Shown one piece after another: positions 1 to 8,150 of a DNA stretch of 64,000 nucleotides. Source of the DNA: an uncultured Planctomycetota bacterium (GTDB lineage Bacteria; Planctomycetota; Brocadiia; CAIUPP01); the NCBI GenBank assembly GCA_903901045.1, contig CAIUPP010000121.1, forward strand, positions 1 to 64,000. Direction: 5' to 3'. The notes below the pieces were generated by a model that saw only the letters and a list, made by a program, of their open reading frames with translations, was not told the origin of the DNA and did no database searches. Position numbers and translations under genes: made by a program. The first letter of the stretch is position 1; every line of letters starts with the position of its first letter.

Positions 1-66
1 AAGGGCCCACTGGAATCACAAGCCATACCCTTACTTGCGGAATCGGGGAAAGCAAGTGTCCAAGAT

Positions 67-1038
67 ATGGCAGAGCGAACCCCCTTGGGGCAGAAGAACA
101 TGGGCTGGACTACAGGCTGTGGCATTATTCTGGCCATATTTGCTGCCGCGTTCATCGTTTTCTCCGCTTTGGCGATTGCGCATGGTGGAATCGGGAGTAA
201 GAACGACACCCTGACGTCGCTCTGGTATCTGGCGAACAGGAGCGGTGATTTTTCTATGCACCACCCCGCTCTGACGGCTTGCGTGATGGCAGTGTGTTTT
301 CTATTATTTGGCGTAAGCATTGTAGTCCGGGACCTCAAGCGGAATAGGCGCGCTGCACATGGCAAGGCGTTGCCAACGCCACAAGTGGAGCAGTCATGTG
401 CGAATGCGGCGGCCAGCCCGAAAAAGAAGGGGGCTACCTCCAAGGACGCGCTTTTTGTGTGTCTCCTCTTACTCGTTTCGTTGGTGGCCTGGCATGTGGT
501 AAGGGCGTACAGGACCAAGGGGACGAAGTCGGAGAGCAAGATTGGGGTCTCATACGATACCAAGGGGACAAAGTCGGAGTACACGATTGGGGTCTCATAC
601 GATCAGGTGATGGCGTATTTGGACAAGTTCGTGAGCATGGAGAAGATCGGTCCGTTCCGCGGGGATACGTGTGACAAGTACGTAGGCAGTACGTCTGACC
701 ACTTGGCAATATTGAGCGTAAGCGGCAGCAAGCGCAACATATCCCGAGCATCTTTCTCTTTTTTCTTAACCACCGATCTTGAGGCTTCCGAGAGAAACTG
801 TCTCCTGCTTTGTAGGTTTCGCAAGAACATTGCTCCAGAGTGGAACGATGATTGGTTGTTGGCCGCCCTCAACCGTGCTATATCTGCGGATGCGCTTTCA
901 AGGACCCCGCCCAAAACCACAGAACCCAAAGAGAGAACCATAGTGGGAGACAAGTTAGTTGAGTTCTCGACGGTCGCTAGTCCAAACATTTTTATGGTTA
1001 CAGTGAGCGTAAAGCACAAGCTCGATTCCACGCAGTGA
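67..1038 (+). CDS. hypothetical membrane protein with duplicated 15-residue segment
   Basis: I do not recognise a family for this 323-residue protein. Three hydrophobic segments are visible at about residues 15-38, 68-87 and 127-145, followed by a soluble C-terminal half of about 175 residues, so it is probably an inner-membrane protein with a large tail. Right after the third segment, residues 150-179 hold two near-identical 15-residue copies starting TKGTKSE and ending IGVSYD. They are encoded by a 45-bp tandem duplication. No convincing ribosome site precedes the ATG, so the start is uncertain. It sits among other unrelated one-off membrane proteins, and nothing points to a function. Confidence 0.6.
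   Translation: MAERTPLGQKNMGWTTGCGIILAIFAAAFIVFSALAIAHGGIGSKNDTLTSLWYLANRSGDFSMHHPALTACVMAVCFLLFGVSIVVRDLKRNRRAAHGKALPTPQVEQSCANAAASPKKKGATSKDALFVCLLLLVSLVAWHVVRAYRTKGTKSESKIGVSYDTKGTKSEYTIGVSYDQVMAYLDKFVSMEKIGPFRGDTCDKYVGSTSDHLAILSVSGSKRNISRASFSFFLTTDLEASERNCLLLCRFRKNIAPEWNDDWLLAALNRAISADALSRTPPKTTEPKERTIVGDKLVEFSTVASPNIFMVTVSVKHKLDSTQ
514..603 (+). repeat. 45-bp tandem duplication inside a coding region
   Basis: Two adjacent 45-bp units (514-558 and 559-603) differ at only a few positions and keep the reading frame. They encode TKGTKSESKIGVSYD and TKGTKSEYTIGVSYD. The few differences suggest a fairly recent slippage or unequal-crossover event. Confidence 0.85.
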
Positions 1039-1410
1039 ACAGGTAAGGTATCGGTCGATTTCAAGTTGCGGCAACGCCCTTTGAATGTCGTGGCATGACA
1101 TTCCCCGCACGACAGGGAAAAATCGTTGGGGTCAGGGGCGTTCCGCGCATTATAATTCACAAAGGATGTTGCCGATGAAAAAGTCCTCCTAATAATGGGG
1201 GACAGCCACCTATTCTTGTAAGCCTCTCCCTGGCTTCCATGAACCCACTTCCGTGCTAGATACTCTTCGGCGTCATCGTCATTCACATCGACGTGAAAAG
1301 AGGGTAGCAATGAATCGCAGGAAGATTGTCTTGACGCCCAGAAACGCACGGCTAGAATGAAAAGGTAATAGCCCCGACCATTCGGCATTTCTTGCTAAGG
1401 AGATATCACG
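1039..1410. other. gap without a supported gene
   Basis: A 261-aa reverse ORF crosses this gap, but over half of it is the antisense of the upstream gene. It has no recognisable motif and no clear ribosome site. I see no RNA gene or strong promoter here, apart from the SD AAGGAG just before the LRR gene. Confidence 0.5.
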
Positions 1411-1935
1411 ATGTGCAAGTGCCTATGGGGTTGTGTCCTGGTGTTAGTGCTCGCGCCGTCCGGTTTCGGCGGGACCACCCCGCCACAAAAGTCCCTGACT
1501 CTCCCCTTCGCCACGGACGCTGACTTGGCCGCTTTGAATGGCAGGCAGGACCTGCGTGAACTCAATCTTAAGATGGGCGGGGTGACAGACGCCGGGTTGG
1601 AGTACCTGAAGGAGATGAAGGGCTTGCAGTCGCTCAATCTGTCGGACTGCTTCGACGTAACAGACGCCGGGTTGGAGCACCTGAAGGAGATGAAGGATCT
1701 TCGGTCGCTCAACCTGTTGAATACCCATGTGACAGACGCCGGATTGGCTTACCTGAGAAAGATGAAAGACTTACAGGAACTTGTTCTTACAAACACCCAA
1801 GTGACGGACGACGGGTTGGAGTATCTGAAGGGGATGAAAAGCTTGAAGACGCTCCAGCTGTTCAAAACCAAAGTTACGCGTGGCGGGGCGGCAGCCTTGA
1901 GAGCAGATCTGCCCCACGCAAAGGTTTGGAGATAG
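1411..1935 (+). CDS. secreted leucine-rich-repeat protein
   Basis: The 174-residue product has an N-terminal signal peptide (about residues 1-20, hydrophobic core VLVLVLAPSG). The rest is almost wholly leucine-rich repeats of about 24-26 residues with the recurring pattern VTDAGLEYLKEMK and the LxxLxL strand, about five copies. Such short LRR proteins of the ribonuclease-inhibitor/cysteine-containing-like class are common in Planctomycetota and relatives and are thought to mediate protein binding outside the cytoplasm. The ATG follows a good SD (AAGGAGATATCACG). The gene stands alone. LRR identity is sure; the ligand cannot be deduced. Confidence 0.85.
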   Translation: MCKCLWGCVLVLVLAPSGFGGTTPPQKSLTLPFATDADLAALNGRQDLRELNLKMGGVTDAGLEYLKEMKGLQSLNLSDCFDVTDAGLEHLKEMKDLRSLNLLNTHVTDAGLAYLRKMKDLQELVLTNTQVTDDGLEYLKGMKSLKTLQLFKTKVTRGGAAALRADLPHAKVWR

Positions 1936-2012
1936 CCTCACCCTAACATTGGAGCAGCAAGGGCGTTGATGGCAATAGTGTGTGCGGCGCATTCGGCACA
2001 AAGGGAGGCAAG

Positions 2013-3098
2013 ATGATTGAAACCTTCGTTGCAAGTGTTGGGGATGGTTTGGCTATGGGCATAAAGACGGTAGACTTCTCGACAATCCAGATTGATTGTG
2101 GGACGCAGCAGGACGCTCAGACTGCAGTAAATGTGAGCTTGTGTCGCCTCAGGCCGCGAGTGTTCATTCTGTCACATTTCCACCTGGACCACTACAATGG
2201 CCTCTTCGCGTGGGGACCAGAGAACCCGCCTCTGAGTATCCAAGACGTCTATTTCCCTCGTCTTCCTGACATGGCCGATCAGAAGGAATATGCCAATTGC
2301 ATTCTAGCCTTGAACCGCAGACTTATGGGCGATGATAGCGGTGTTATGGAAGTCGATTTCCGCCGAGCCATAAAGCGCATCAACGGGGGGCGACCATTCC
2401 GCTACTGCCCTTTGAGCAAGGGCGACTCTTTCACGGTTGGCAGCTCAGTCTTTAACGTGCTGTGGCCGCCACCCAAGGTGACTTTAGATGGCGGCGCGAA
2501 TGGAGTATCCAGAGCCATCCAGCTGTTCCACGAAGCGCTGCAAGTGGATGAGCGTCTCAAGCAAGCCTATGAGCAGATTACCTCGTCCGACTTTCATAAT
2601 CCCTATCTCATTCAGGAGGAGGAAGAAGCATGTGGGCAGGTCGAGCCGATTGAGCATGGTGCCGTCATGAAGCCGGTGCACAATGCTCATGAGAGACTGC
2701 CCCTGAAGCTGAAAGCTGCAAATGAAGCACTGAGAAGTGCCGCCAACAAAATGAGCCTCTGCTTTATTGAGGACAACCGATTTCTGTTTATGGGCGACCT
2801 TACCAAAGCGGAAATCCCGTTGTTGGTTCAGGAATTGAAGGTGCTGGGCAGGACTCACTTCTCTGTACTGATCACACCGCACCACGGAACACATTGGCAT
2901 AATAGTCTCAACAACCTTCATTGTCGCTGGGCGTTAAGTTCGGTAGGCCCAAAACTGGTTGGGAAGACTTGGCCGGACTTTAGAAATATTGCGCATGAAC
3001 ATCTTGTAACCCATTTTACCGGCCACATTTGTCTCTCCGCTACCGCGAGGAGAATGTGCCATCCTGGCGAGTCGTGGTCTTGCGGCCGGGAATGGTGA
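2013..3098 (+). CDS. metallo-beta-lactamase fold hydrolase, ComEC-C-terminal-like
   Basis: This 361-residue protein carries the metal site SHFHLDHYNG at about residues 54-63, followed by FMGD near 258 and TPHHGTHW near 286. These are motifs of MBL-fold hydrolases, and the spacing resembles the nuclease-like MBL domain of ComEC-type proteins and stand-alone relatives. I moved the start from the longer ORF to the ATG at 2013 because it follows GGGAGG and begins the beta-strand MIETFVASVG. The extra upstream residues (MCGAFGTKGGK) look non-native. No signal peptide is seen, so it probably acts in the cytoplasm on a nucleotide, nucleic acid or other phosphoester. Related MBL proteins occur in defence neighbourhoods, but no partner gene adjoins it here. 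Confidence 0.75.
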   Translation: MIETFVASVGDGLAMGIKTVDFSTIQIDCGTQQDAQTAVNVSLCRLRPRVFILSHFHLDHYNGLFAWGPENPPLSIQDVYFPRLPDMADQKEYANCILALNRRLMGDDSGVMEVDFRRAIKRINGGRPFRYCPLSKGDSFTVGSSVFNVLWPPPKVTLDGGANGVSRAIQLFHEALQVDERLKQAYEQITSSDFHNPYLIQEEEEACGQVEPIEHGAVMKPVHNAHERLPLKLKAANEALRSAANKMSLCFIEDNRFLFMGDLTKAEIPLLVQELKVLGRTHFSVLITPHHGTHWHNSLNNLHCRWALSSVGPKLVGKTWPDFRNIAHEHLVTHFTGHICLSATARRMCHPGESWSCGREW

Positions 3099-3211
3099 CC
3101 AGCGTCGGCCCGTTCTCACGGTCGTTCCTCACGCCATTGGCAAGAACAGTTCATGTATTCGGTTATTGAGCATGTGTAGACGAGGAAGCCCGACGCGTTT
3201 ATATAGTGCAT

Positions 3212-3286
3212 TCAACCCTTTTTTCGCCACTCCGCCTCATCGATGGGGCAGCACTCGCTTCCGTAGCCGCAACCGATTCTTGCCAT
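3212..3286 (-). CDS. possible 24-residue cysteine-containing microprotein or gene remnant
   Basis: The reverse-strand ATG follows AAAGGA at a good distance and encodes MARIGCGYGSECCPIDEAEW followed by a short basic tail and a stop. The IGCGYGSE opening resembles the start of some larger bacterial proteins as I remember them, so this may be a truncated copy. It is too short for the ORF track. Evidence is the ribosome site and composition only. Confidence 0.3.
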   Translation of the reverse strand: MARIGCGYGSECCPIDEAEWRKKG

Positions 3287-3329
3287 GATGTTGTTCCTTT
3301 CAATTTACCTATCATTGCTCCAGCTTTCG

Positions 3330-4094
3330 TTAGTCGACATTAATCATCAGGTAGTTCGTAAACAACGTCAAATCGTCTGAACTATAGGGAAAGCCGATGG
3401 GTGTTACCCAGCATGCACAGTAATTTCCCCACAGGCGAACCGTTATGCAGAACCGCCCCTCAGTTGCGGAGTGTTTAGCCATACCCGATTTATGGCGTTC
3501 ATCAGGAGAGCGTGCATTCCAATCGCTCATGGCCATTTCCTGCACTTCCTCTGCCTTCTTCTCAACGGAGGTTCCGCAGGCGACATCGAAGGCGGGTTCG
3601 GTAAGAGGCCACGTTCCTCCTGTTGCATCATCGTTGTCGTCCGGACGCTGGCGAACAAAATATGCAAAAGCCAAATAGTCATTTCCGAATAGATAGCTTT
3701 GCTCTTCCACAACTTGTCCCACCCTGTTCTTCCGGGCGTAGGTCTCGTACCTTATTGGCTCTCCCTTGTAAATGGCAAAAACGTAACTGCCATTCTTGTA
3801 GTCACGAATCGGGACATTGCCACTGGATACCTGCACAAACCCGTATTTCTTCATGGAAGCTCTCACAGACCACATGTTGACCTCACCCAATCCCTTGTTC
3901 ATCCCTATGTTGACCAAAACAACAAGAACCACCAGGATAACAACGGTAATCGAGCAACCTATCAGAAGCCTTCTCCGTCGCTGAGATTTTTTCTTTGGCG
4001 GGGGAGTGGGGGGATTGGATGGTTCTTGGGTCTCAAGCCGTTGTGGTGGCTTCGACTGCCCTATTTGCTCCTCCTTTACGTAGCCTTTAGCCAT
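3330..4094 (-). CDS. hypothetical single-pass membrane protein
   Basis: The 254-residue product starts with a proline- and lysine-rich cytoplasmic segment (PPTPPPKKKSQRRRR), then one transmembrane helix at about residues 42-64 with positive charges before it. That predicts an N-in, C-out topology with a soluble domain of about 190 residues outside. No catalytic motif or family is recognised. It is transcribed toward the end of the MBL gene, and no partner gene is close on its strand. The basic linker plus helix layout is typical of uncharacterised membrane-anchored proteins of PVC-type bacteria. Confidence 0.6.
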   Translation of the reverse strand: MAKGYVKEEQIGQSKPPQRLETQEPSNPPTPPPKKKSQRRRRLLIGCSITVVILVVLVVLVNIGMNKGLGEVNMWSVRASMKKYGFVQVSSGNVPIRDYKNGSYVFAIYKGEPIRYETYARKNRVGQVVEEQSYLFGNDYLAFAYFVRQRPDDNDDATGGTWPLTEPAFDVACGTSVEKKAEEVQEMAMSDWNARSPDERHKSGMAKHSATEGRFCITVRLWGNYCACWVTPIGFPYSSDDLTLFTNYLMINVD

Positions 4095-4218
4095 AGGAGA
4101 TGCCCTTTGATCATTTCCGCTGCGAGTGCTTGACCTGAGCTGGGGATAAGAATAGCATTTCTGCCAAGGCAGTGAAACAAGCTTTCAGAACGAATGAAGA
4201 GTGTGAGGTGATCGTCTT

Positions 4219-5802
4219 ATGTCAACGAAGACCATAGCGCTTGTGGCGATCGGCGTAATTGTTCTGGTATTAGGGGCTTTTTGGGCTGGCAGCCAGTGGT
4301 CGACGCAAAGAGAGAAAGAATTGCGCCGAGCACCTGAGAGTCCAGAGAAAAGCCAAACGAATCGTCTGAGTATAGAGTCCGCTGCAAAGGAACTCAAAGC
4401 GGTTAGTCAGGCTCCAGAAACGGCCACACGCATTCAGGTTGACGCCCCCCACGAAGAAGCGCCTATCGCAGAACGAGATACGAAGGCAAGGGACCCCCTC
4501 TTTGCCGAAAACACTAACCTGCAACGCCAGGTGGATGACTGCGAAATACGCATTCTAGAACTTCGCAAGGAGCACAAGCTTTTCGAAGTCCTCGGCGAGA
4601 TAACGGACAGGAGCGAGGATAGCCTTATGGTCTGGGGGACAGCCATTCCTGATGACCGTAATGTCAAAGCCTTCGGAACTCTACTTAACAAATCTAGCAT
4701 ATGTATTATGAAGCCTTCTGACGCCGGAATCGTTGGTATGGGTACGTACTATCATGACGAGTGCTACTTCCTGCATAAGTCAAGCGGGGAGAATGCCTTT
4801 GGGGCGCAAGTTCCCGTGTGGGTCTATGGGCGAGATGAACCAGCCGAACTTCGGCGCTGCCAGGAGCAACTCGATGAGATGTTCCCAAAGATTGAAGCGC
4901 TTCGCCATGATTATGTATCCGAAATTGTGAAAGCAAATGGCAGTCTCCCAAAGAATGAACAAGATGCTGTAGCCTCGCTCGAAGCGTTCGGTCACGCGTT
5001 GCGTCGTCTAAGATCAAATCTTTTCCGAGACATCGCCGTTGGAGCATCTCGGACAGCCGCTGAGGAACAAGCGCCACTGGTGGCGACGCTTGGGAAATAC
5101 CTTCTTTTCGCTTTTCCCAAGGACGGAGTCCTAGTGTTGACGGATGACGCCAAAGTGTTGTCGCTGACTTTTATCGTTCGAGCTGACGTCGCATGTGAGT
5201 ATTTTTCATTTCTGAAACAAGCGGGAATGAGGTCGTTCACAACTACACTATCATTGGATGCCCCTCTCGCTCGATACGCTTCAGCCCAATACCAATCCGG
5301 GTGGTCCGGCACATCGTTGCTTTCGTGGTGCACACCAGAACTCAGCGAGGCAACCTATGCAGGAGATGCAGCTGACCCTGATGGGTTCAATATCCTTTTC
5401 CGCACAGACGGCGAAAGAACCGAAATCATGGCTATATCTGTTTTTGACAAGAGCATATCTAACCTAACCATCGCGCCATACGCACACCTCCTGCCGTTGT
5501 CCTATGGCTGGCCTGACATCGACCCGATGACGGGCACACACTGGTCTGACAGCCGTGTACATGTTCAGTTTCTTCGTCGTAAAAATACTGACCCAGATGC
5601 CAAAGCGAAGGCCGACGCGGAAGCCAAGGCAAAGGCCGACGCCAAGGCCAAAGCCGACGCAGATGCGAAAGTGAAGGAGCCTGTCCCATCTGCACCTGAT
5701 AAAGGGCGGCAGATGGTCCCCATTCCCAAGCGAGAACCACCCGTAAAGGATGATCAGCAAAAGAAGCCGGACAACGATGCTTCGGGAGGTATTGGGGCAT
5801 GA
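4219..5802 (+). CDS. membrane-anchored hypothetical protein with KADA-repeat tail
   Basis: A transmembrane helix at residues 5-24 (IALVAIGVIVLVLGAFWAG) anchors this 527-residue protein. It is followed by a region likely to be coiled coil near 95-120 and a long soluble part without a recognised domain. Residues about 460-490 are a low-complexity Lys-Ala-Asp run (KAKADAEAKAKADAKA), then a Pro/Lys-rich end. The start follows GAGGTGATC. KADA-type tails occur in envelope or surface-linked proteins such as TolA, where they form helical linkers; that is only an analogy. The gene is about 120 bp from the divergent 3330-4094 gene, so the two may share a promoter region. Confidence 0.6.
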   Translation: MSTKTIALVAIGVIVLVLGAFWAGSQWSTQREKELRRAPESPEKSQTNRLSIESAAKELKAVSQAPETATRIQVDAPHEEAPIAERDTKARDPLFAENTNLQRQVDDCEIRILELRKEHKLFEVLGEITDRSEDSLMVWGTAIPDDRNVKAFGTLLNKSSICIMKPSDAGIVGMGTYYHDECYFLHKSSGENAFGAQVPVWVYGRDEPAELRRCQEQLDEMFPKIEALRHDYVSEIVKANGSLPKNEQDAVASLEAFGHALRRLRSNLFRDIAVGASRTAAEEQAPLVATLGKYLLFAFPKDGVLVLTDDAKVLSLTFIVRADVACEYFSFLKQAGMRSFTTTLSLDAPLARYASAQYQSGWSGTSLLSWCTPELSEATYAGDAADPDGFNILFRTDGERTEIMAISVFDKSISNLTIAPYAHLLPLSYGWPDIDPMTGTHWSDSRVHVQFLRRKNTDPDAKAKADAEAKAKADAKAKADADAKVKEPVPSAPDKGRQMVPIPKREPPVKDDQQKKPDNDASGGIGA

Positions 5803-5815
5803 GAGAGTAACAGAG

Positions 5816-6130
5816 TTAGGACCCAGGCGGCCTTCCCCTTCTCTTGGGTGAACTGCGCAGCCAGGCATAGAACAGGTCGCGGTCAATTCGAGCATGCATG
5901 TGACCACCGGCTTTGAGGATGAAGTTGGGGCTCTTGCCGGTCTTGCATCTGATCACACTGACGGTGTCTTGGAGCGTCTTGTGGCTCATCCCAATCAGGG
6001 TAGCTGCCTCCCTGACCGTCAAGATGGGCTTGGTGTACGTGCCCATCTGATCGAGGCGTTCTGTAAGATGCTGTAGCATGCCGATGATCTGCTGAAGCGA
6101 CTCCTGAACCTTGGCTAAGTCTTCAGACAT
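5816..6130 (-). CDS. small helix-turn-helix DNA-binding protein
   Basis: The 104-residue product has an N-terminal helix with coiled-coil character (residues 5-30), then an excisionase/MerR-like helix-turn-helix (ILTVREAATLIGMSHKTLQD, about 36-55), a short wing region and a basic C-terminus (SSPKRRGRPPGS). It probably binds DNA as a dimer. The ATG is preceded by AGGAGG. It lies only about 33 bp from the divergent YwbE-family gene, so it could control that shared region. It may be a leftover of a mobile element. Confidence 0.7.
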   Translation of the reverse strand: MSEDLAKVQESLQQIIGMLQHLTERLDQMGTYTKPILTVREAATLIGMSHKTLQDTVSVIRCKTGKSPNFILKAGGHMHARIDRDLFYAWLRSSPKRRGRPPGS

Positions 6131-6163
6131 GGGGGACTCCTCCTGATGGGATCTGATCCGACA

Positions 6164-6355
6164 ATGGACGGCAAACAGCGATCTGCCATTCTACCCGGAG
6201 TTCGGGTTCAGGTTGTGCAGAAACAGGATCAGAGGTCTGGGAAGCTGACTGAAGGAATCGTTCAGGATGTTCTCACCCGTTCCGCAAGTCACCCTCACGG
6301 CATCAAAGTGCGGCTGGTGGGCGGGGTGATCGGCCGTGTAAAGAACGTCGTGTAG
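6164..6355 (+). CDS. ywbE: YwbE-family (DUF2196) protein
   Basis: The 63-residue sequence matches the conserved YwbE pattern well: PGVRVQVVQKQDQRSGKLTEG near the start and HPHGIKVRL in the middle, closing with GRVKNVV. Members are single-domain beta proteins of unknown biochemical role, found widely in bacteria. I chose the ATG at 6164 because family members begin MDGxxR, whereas the ORF-track start at 6146 adds six residues. Neither has a visible SD. It is divergent from the HTH gene, with little space for separate promoters. Confidence 0.75.
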   Translation: MDGKQRSAILPGVRVQVVQKQDQRSGKLTEGIVQDVLTRSASHPHGIKVRLVGGVIGRVKNVV

Positions 6356-6439
6356 TAGGGCATGCCCTGAAGCTGGCAATTCAACCCCGGAATAGCCATA
6401 ATGCCATCGTCCAGTCCCCCTCTCTGAAAGGAGCCTCTC

Positions 6440-6523
6440 ATGCCGAACGTTGCCCAGGTGCTAAGAGAAGAGATCAATCGCCTCGCCAAGAAGCAGGTGA
6501 AGGTGGAGCTGAACGGATACTGA
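6440..6523 (+). pseudogene. 5' remnant of a short HTH-type protein gene
   Basis: After a good SD (AAAGGAG) the frame reads MPNVAQVLREEINRLAKKQV and stops after 27 codons. This opening resembles the N-terminus of small XRE-type proteins (MPNIAxVLKEEIxRLARKE) as I know them, which normally continue past 100 residues. The following sequence belongs to another frame and another protein, so this is probably a truncated gene end. Confidence 0.45.
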
Positions 6524-6687
6524 GGCGGCACTGCACCACCATCTTCGAGAATGAGCTTGAGGGCTGGTGTACCGACCCAGAGACGTGGCCTCAGAATCTG
6601 ACCTATGCCGAGTTCAAGAAATGGTTCGACGTGGAGATTCATTCGTTGGTGTTGGACTTGGGGGAGGACGAGATTGAACTCGATTGA
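6523..6687 (+). pseudogene. 3' remnant of an uncharacterised protein gene
   Basis: In the +1 frame relative to the preceding remnant, the sequence reads IFENELEGWCTDPETWPQNL, then KKWFDVEIHSLVLDL and a stop. This pattern matches the C-terminus of a small uncharacterised family (FExELEGWYTD...FKEWFDxExHSxVxDL). No start codon with a ribosome site exists in this frame, so only the end of the gene is present. A deletion may have joined it to the upstream remnant. Confidence 0.5.
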
Positions 6688-6781
6688 CGCAGTTCGGCCA
6701 CAGGCATAGAATCGGACGAGGATTCAGTTCGGTGTTGTCCATTCGCGGCGCAATCAGTTTGAAAGGCACGGGAAAACCGCT

Positions 6782-6961
6782 ATGAAGAACGTGGACATGA
6801 AGGTTGAGGGCAACATCCTGACGATCAAGGTGGACCTGACCAAGGAGTTCGGCCCATCGTCCTCAGGCAAGACGATCATCATCGCCTCCACCGAGGGCAA
6901 TGTGTCCGTCCCCGAGCGGGATGAGAAGGTCGGCCTGAACGTCTATCGCAAGAAGCCCTGA
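6782..6961 (+). CDS. conserved 59-residue protein
   Basis: This ORF, too short for the track, encodes a 59-residue protein beginning MKNVDMKVEGNILTIKVDL, with a central FGPSSSGKTIIIASTEGN and the end VGLNVYRKKP. I recognise this as a small conserved bacterial protein of unknown function. The alternating pattern suggests an all-beta fold. The SSSGKT stretch is not a P-loop, because there is no GxxxxGK spacing with a helix. A weak purine-rich site (GAAAGG) lies upstream. It is flanked by decayed genes. Confidence 0.6.
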   Translation: MKNVDMKVEGNILTIKVDLTKEFGPSSSGKTIIIASTEGNVSVPERDEKVGLNVYRKKP

Positions 6962-7452
6962 TGCCGCCGGTGCGGGGGATCGGAATGGACACCGTTTCAG
7001 AGCAAGAGCCATGCCCCGGACAGCCAAGACGAAACCGGTAGAGACGGACCTCTATCCATGCGACGGCTCAGGCTTCTGGGGAGCACTGAGACTTGCGCAT
7101 CCCTAGGATGCTAGCTGACCAACGCCTCGGCGCCGTGATCGGACGCGCCCCGCCAACTTCTTTCGATATTTGGCTGAAAGACTACATCGGTGACAGCCTC
7201 ACGTCAGCCTTGTTCCTTCGGATGAAGCTGGTCCCGGACTGGATCGAACAGCGGCAGGGCCTTCTCCAAGTTCTCCTTCGTCTTCTAGCGCCTCCTTGTG
7301 CTAATGCCGCGCCCGCGGACTTCTGCCTTCCGAGTACATGGATTCTCGGGGCGGGCAGACAGGGTTAGAGCTTTTCAGCCGAGACATACAGTCAGTGGAG
7401 CGGTGTATTCGGACGCTCATTCAAGCCGCATGAATCGAGTGGAAGCTGAACG
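6962..7452. other. gap with probable gene debris
   Basis: No intact gene is supported. At 7011 an ATG opens a 31-codon frame reading MPRTAKTKPVETDLYP, which resembles the start of DUF2161-type (PD-D/ExK-like) proteins, then diverges and stops. The 91-aa ORF at 7093-7368 has no recognisable motif or ribosome site. With the remnants just upstream, this looks like a decaying stretch between host-like genes and the defence island. Confidence 0.4.
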
Positions 7453-8082
7453 TCAGTGCTGAGGATCGGCGAAGTTGCGATCCGTATCCTCCGGCACTTT
7501 GTTCGCCCTCTTCAATTCCTTTGGAAGAAACACATCGATCTCCTCGTCAGTAAACGTCATGTCCTCCAGTCTCTTCAAAGCATCCTGTGCCCGCCGGTAG
7601 GCGTCAACGGTCGTACTGGGCGCGCCGCTGTAGACTTTGTGTAGGACTTCAATCAACTCATCCCGTTGGTTCTGGAGCGACTCCAGAGGCTTTTCGCACA
7701 TGCGCAAATCTGCCAGTAGTGACAGGTACTTCTCTCGGACGATCCAGAGGTCGTTCGCAGCCTGCTTATGCTTTTGGGCCAGTTCTCCGAGATCGTAGTT
7801 CTTGGTGTAGGCGTTGAGCGCCAAGAGAACCGTCGAGACGATGATCCCTGCAAGCGCGCCATACTTGCCTGCACCAAATACAGCCGCCACAAATCCTCCC
7901 GTCGTTATTGCCGAAAGGATGATCTGCCACAGTTTCACAGTGCGCAGGCGTGCAAGAAGGATGTCGGCACATTTCTCATGCGTCTTGTGCGAATAGACCA
8001 CTCTCCCATAGCATTCTCGCAACTGACCTTCGAGAATTCGGCGGGAATCGGGTGTGTCATCAGTCTGCGAATGTGGGTCCAT
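7453..8082 (-). CDS. SLATT-domain membrane protein, probable CBASS effector
   Basis: The 209-residue protein has two neighbouring transmembrane helices at about residues 48-70 and 74-94, flanked by long amphipathic helices (HKTHEKCADIL before, LAQKHKQAANDLWIVREKYL after). This is the layout of the SLATT family (SMODS and SLOG-associating 2TM effector). In known systems SLATT proteins are thought to oligomerise in the membrane and cause depolarisation or permeability when a nucleotide signal is made. The gene lies 68 bp downstream of a CD-NTase on the same strand, which fits a two-gene CBASS. SD is AAAGGGAT. Family assignment is by topology and context. Confidence 0.8.
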   Translation of the reverse strand: MDPHSQTDDTPDSRRILEGQLRECYGRVVYSHKTHEKCADILLARLRTVKLWQIILSAITTGGFVAAVFGAGKYGALAGIIVSTVLLALNAYTKNYDLGELAQKHKQAANDLWIVREKYLSLLADLRMCEKPLESLQNQRDELIEVLHKVYSGAPSTTVDAYRRAQDALKRLEDMTFTDEEIDVFLPKELKRANKVPEDTDRNFADPQH

Positions 8083-8150
8083 CTATATCCCTTTCTTCCG
8101 TATCAGCATACTGCGTCGCCTTTCGTGTCCTCTTCCTCATTGTCCCGCAT

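Noticed and set aside
603-1388. 261-aa reverse ORF
   Set aside because: Mostly antisense to the 67-1038 gene, with no motif and no ribosome site.
3190-3206. TATA-like string GCGTTTATATAGTG
   Set aside because: It lies between the ends of two convergent genes and is not aligned with any start, so I treat it as chance.
6846-6890. P-loop in the 59-residue protein (SSSGKT)
   Set aside because: The spacing is not GxxxxGK[ST] and the protein is too short for a P-loop domain.
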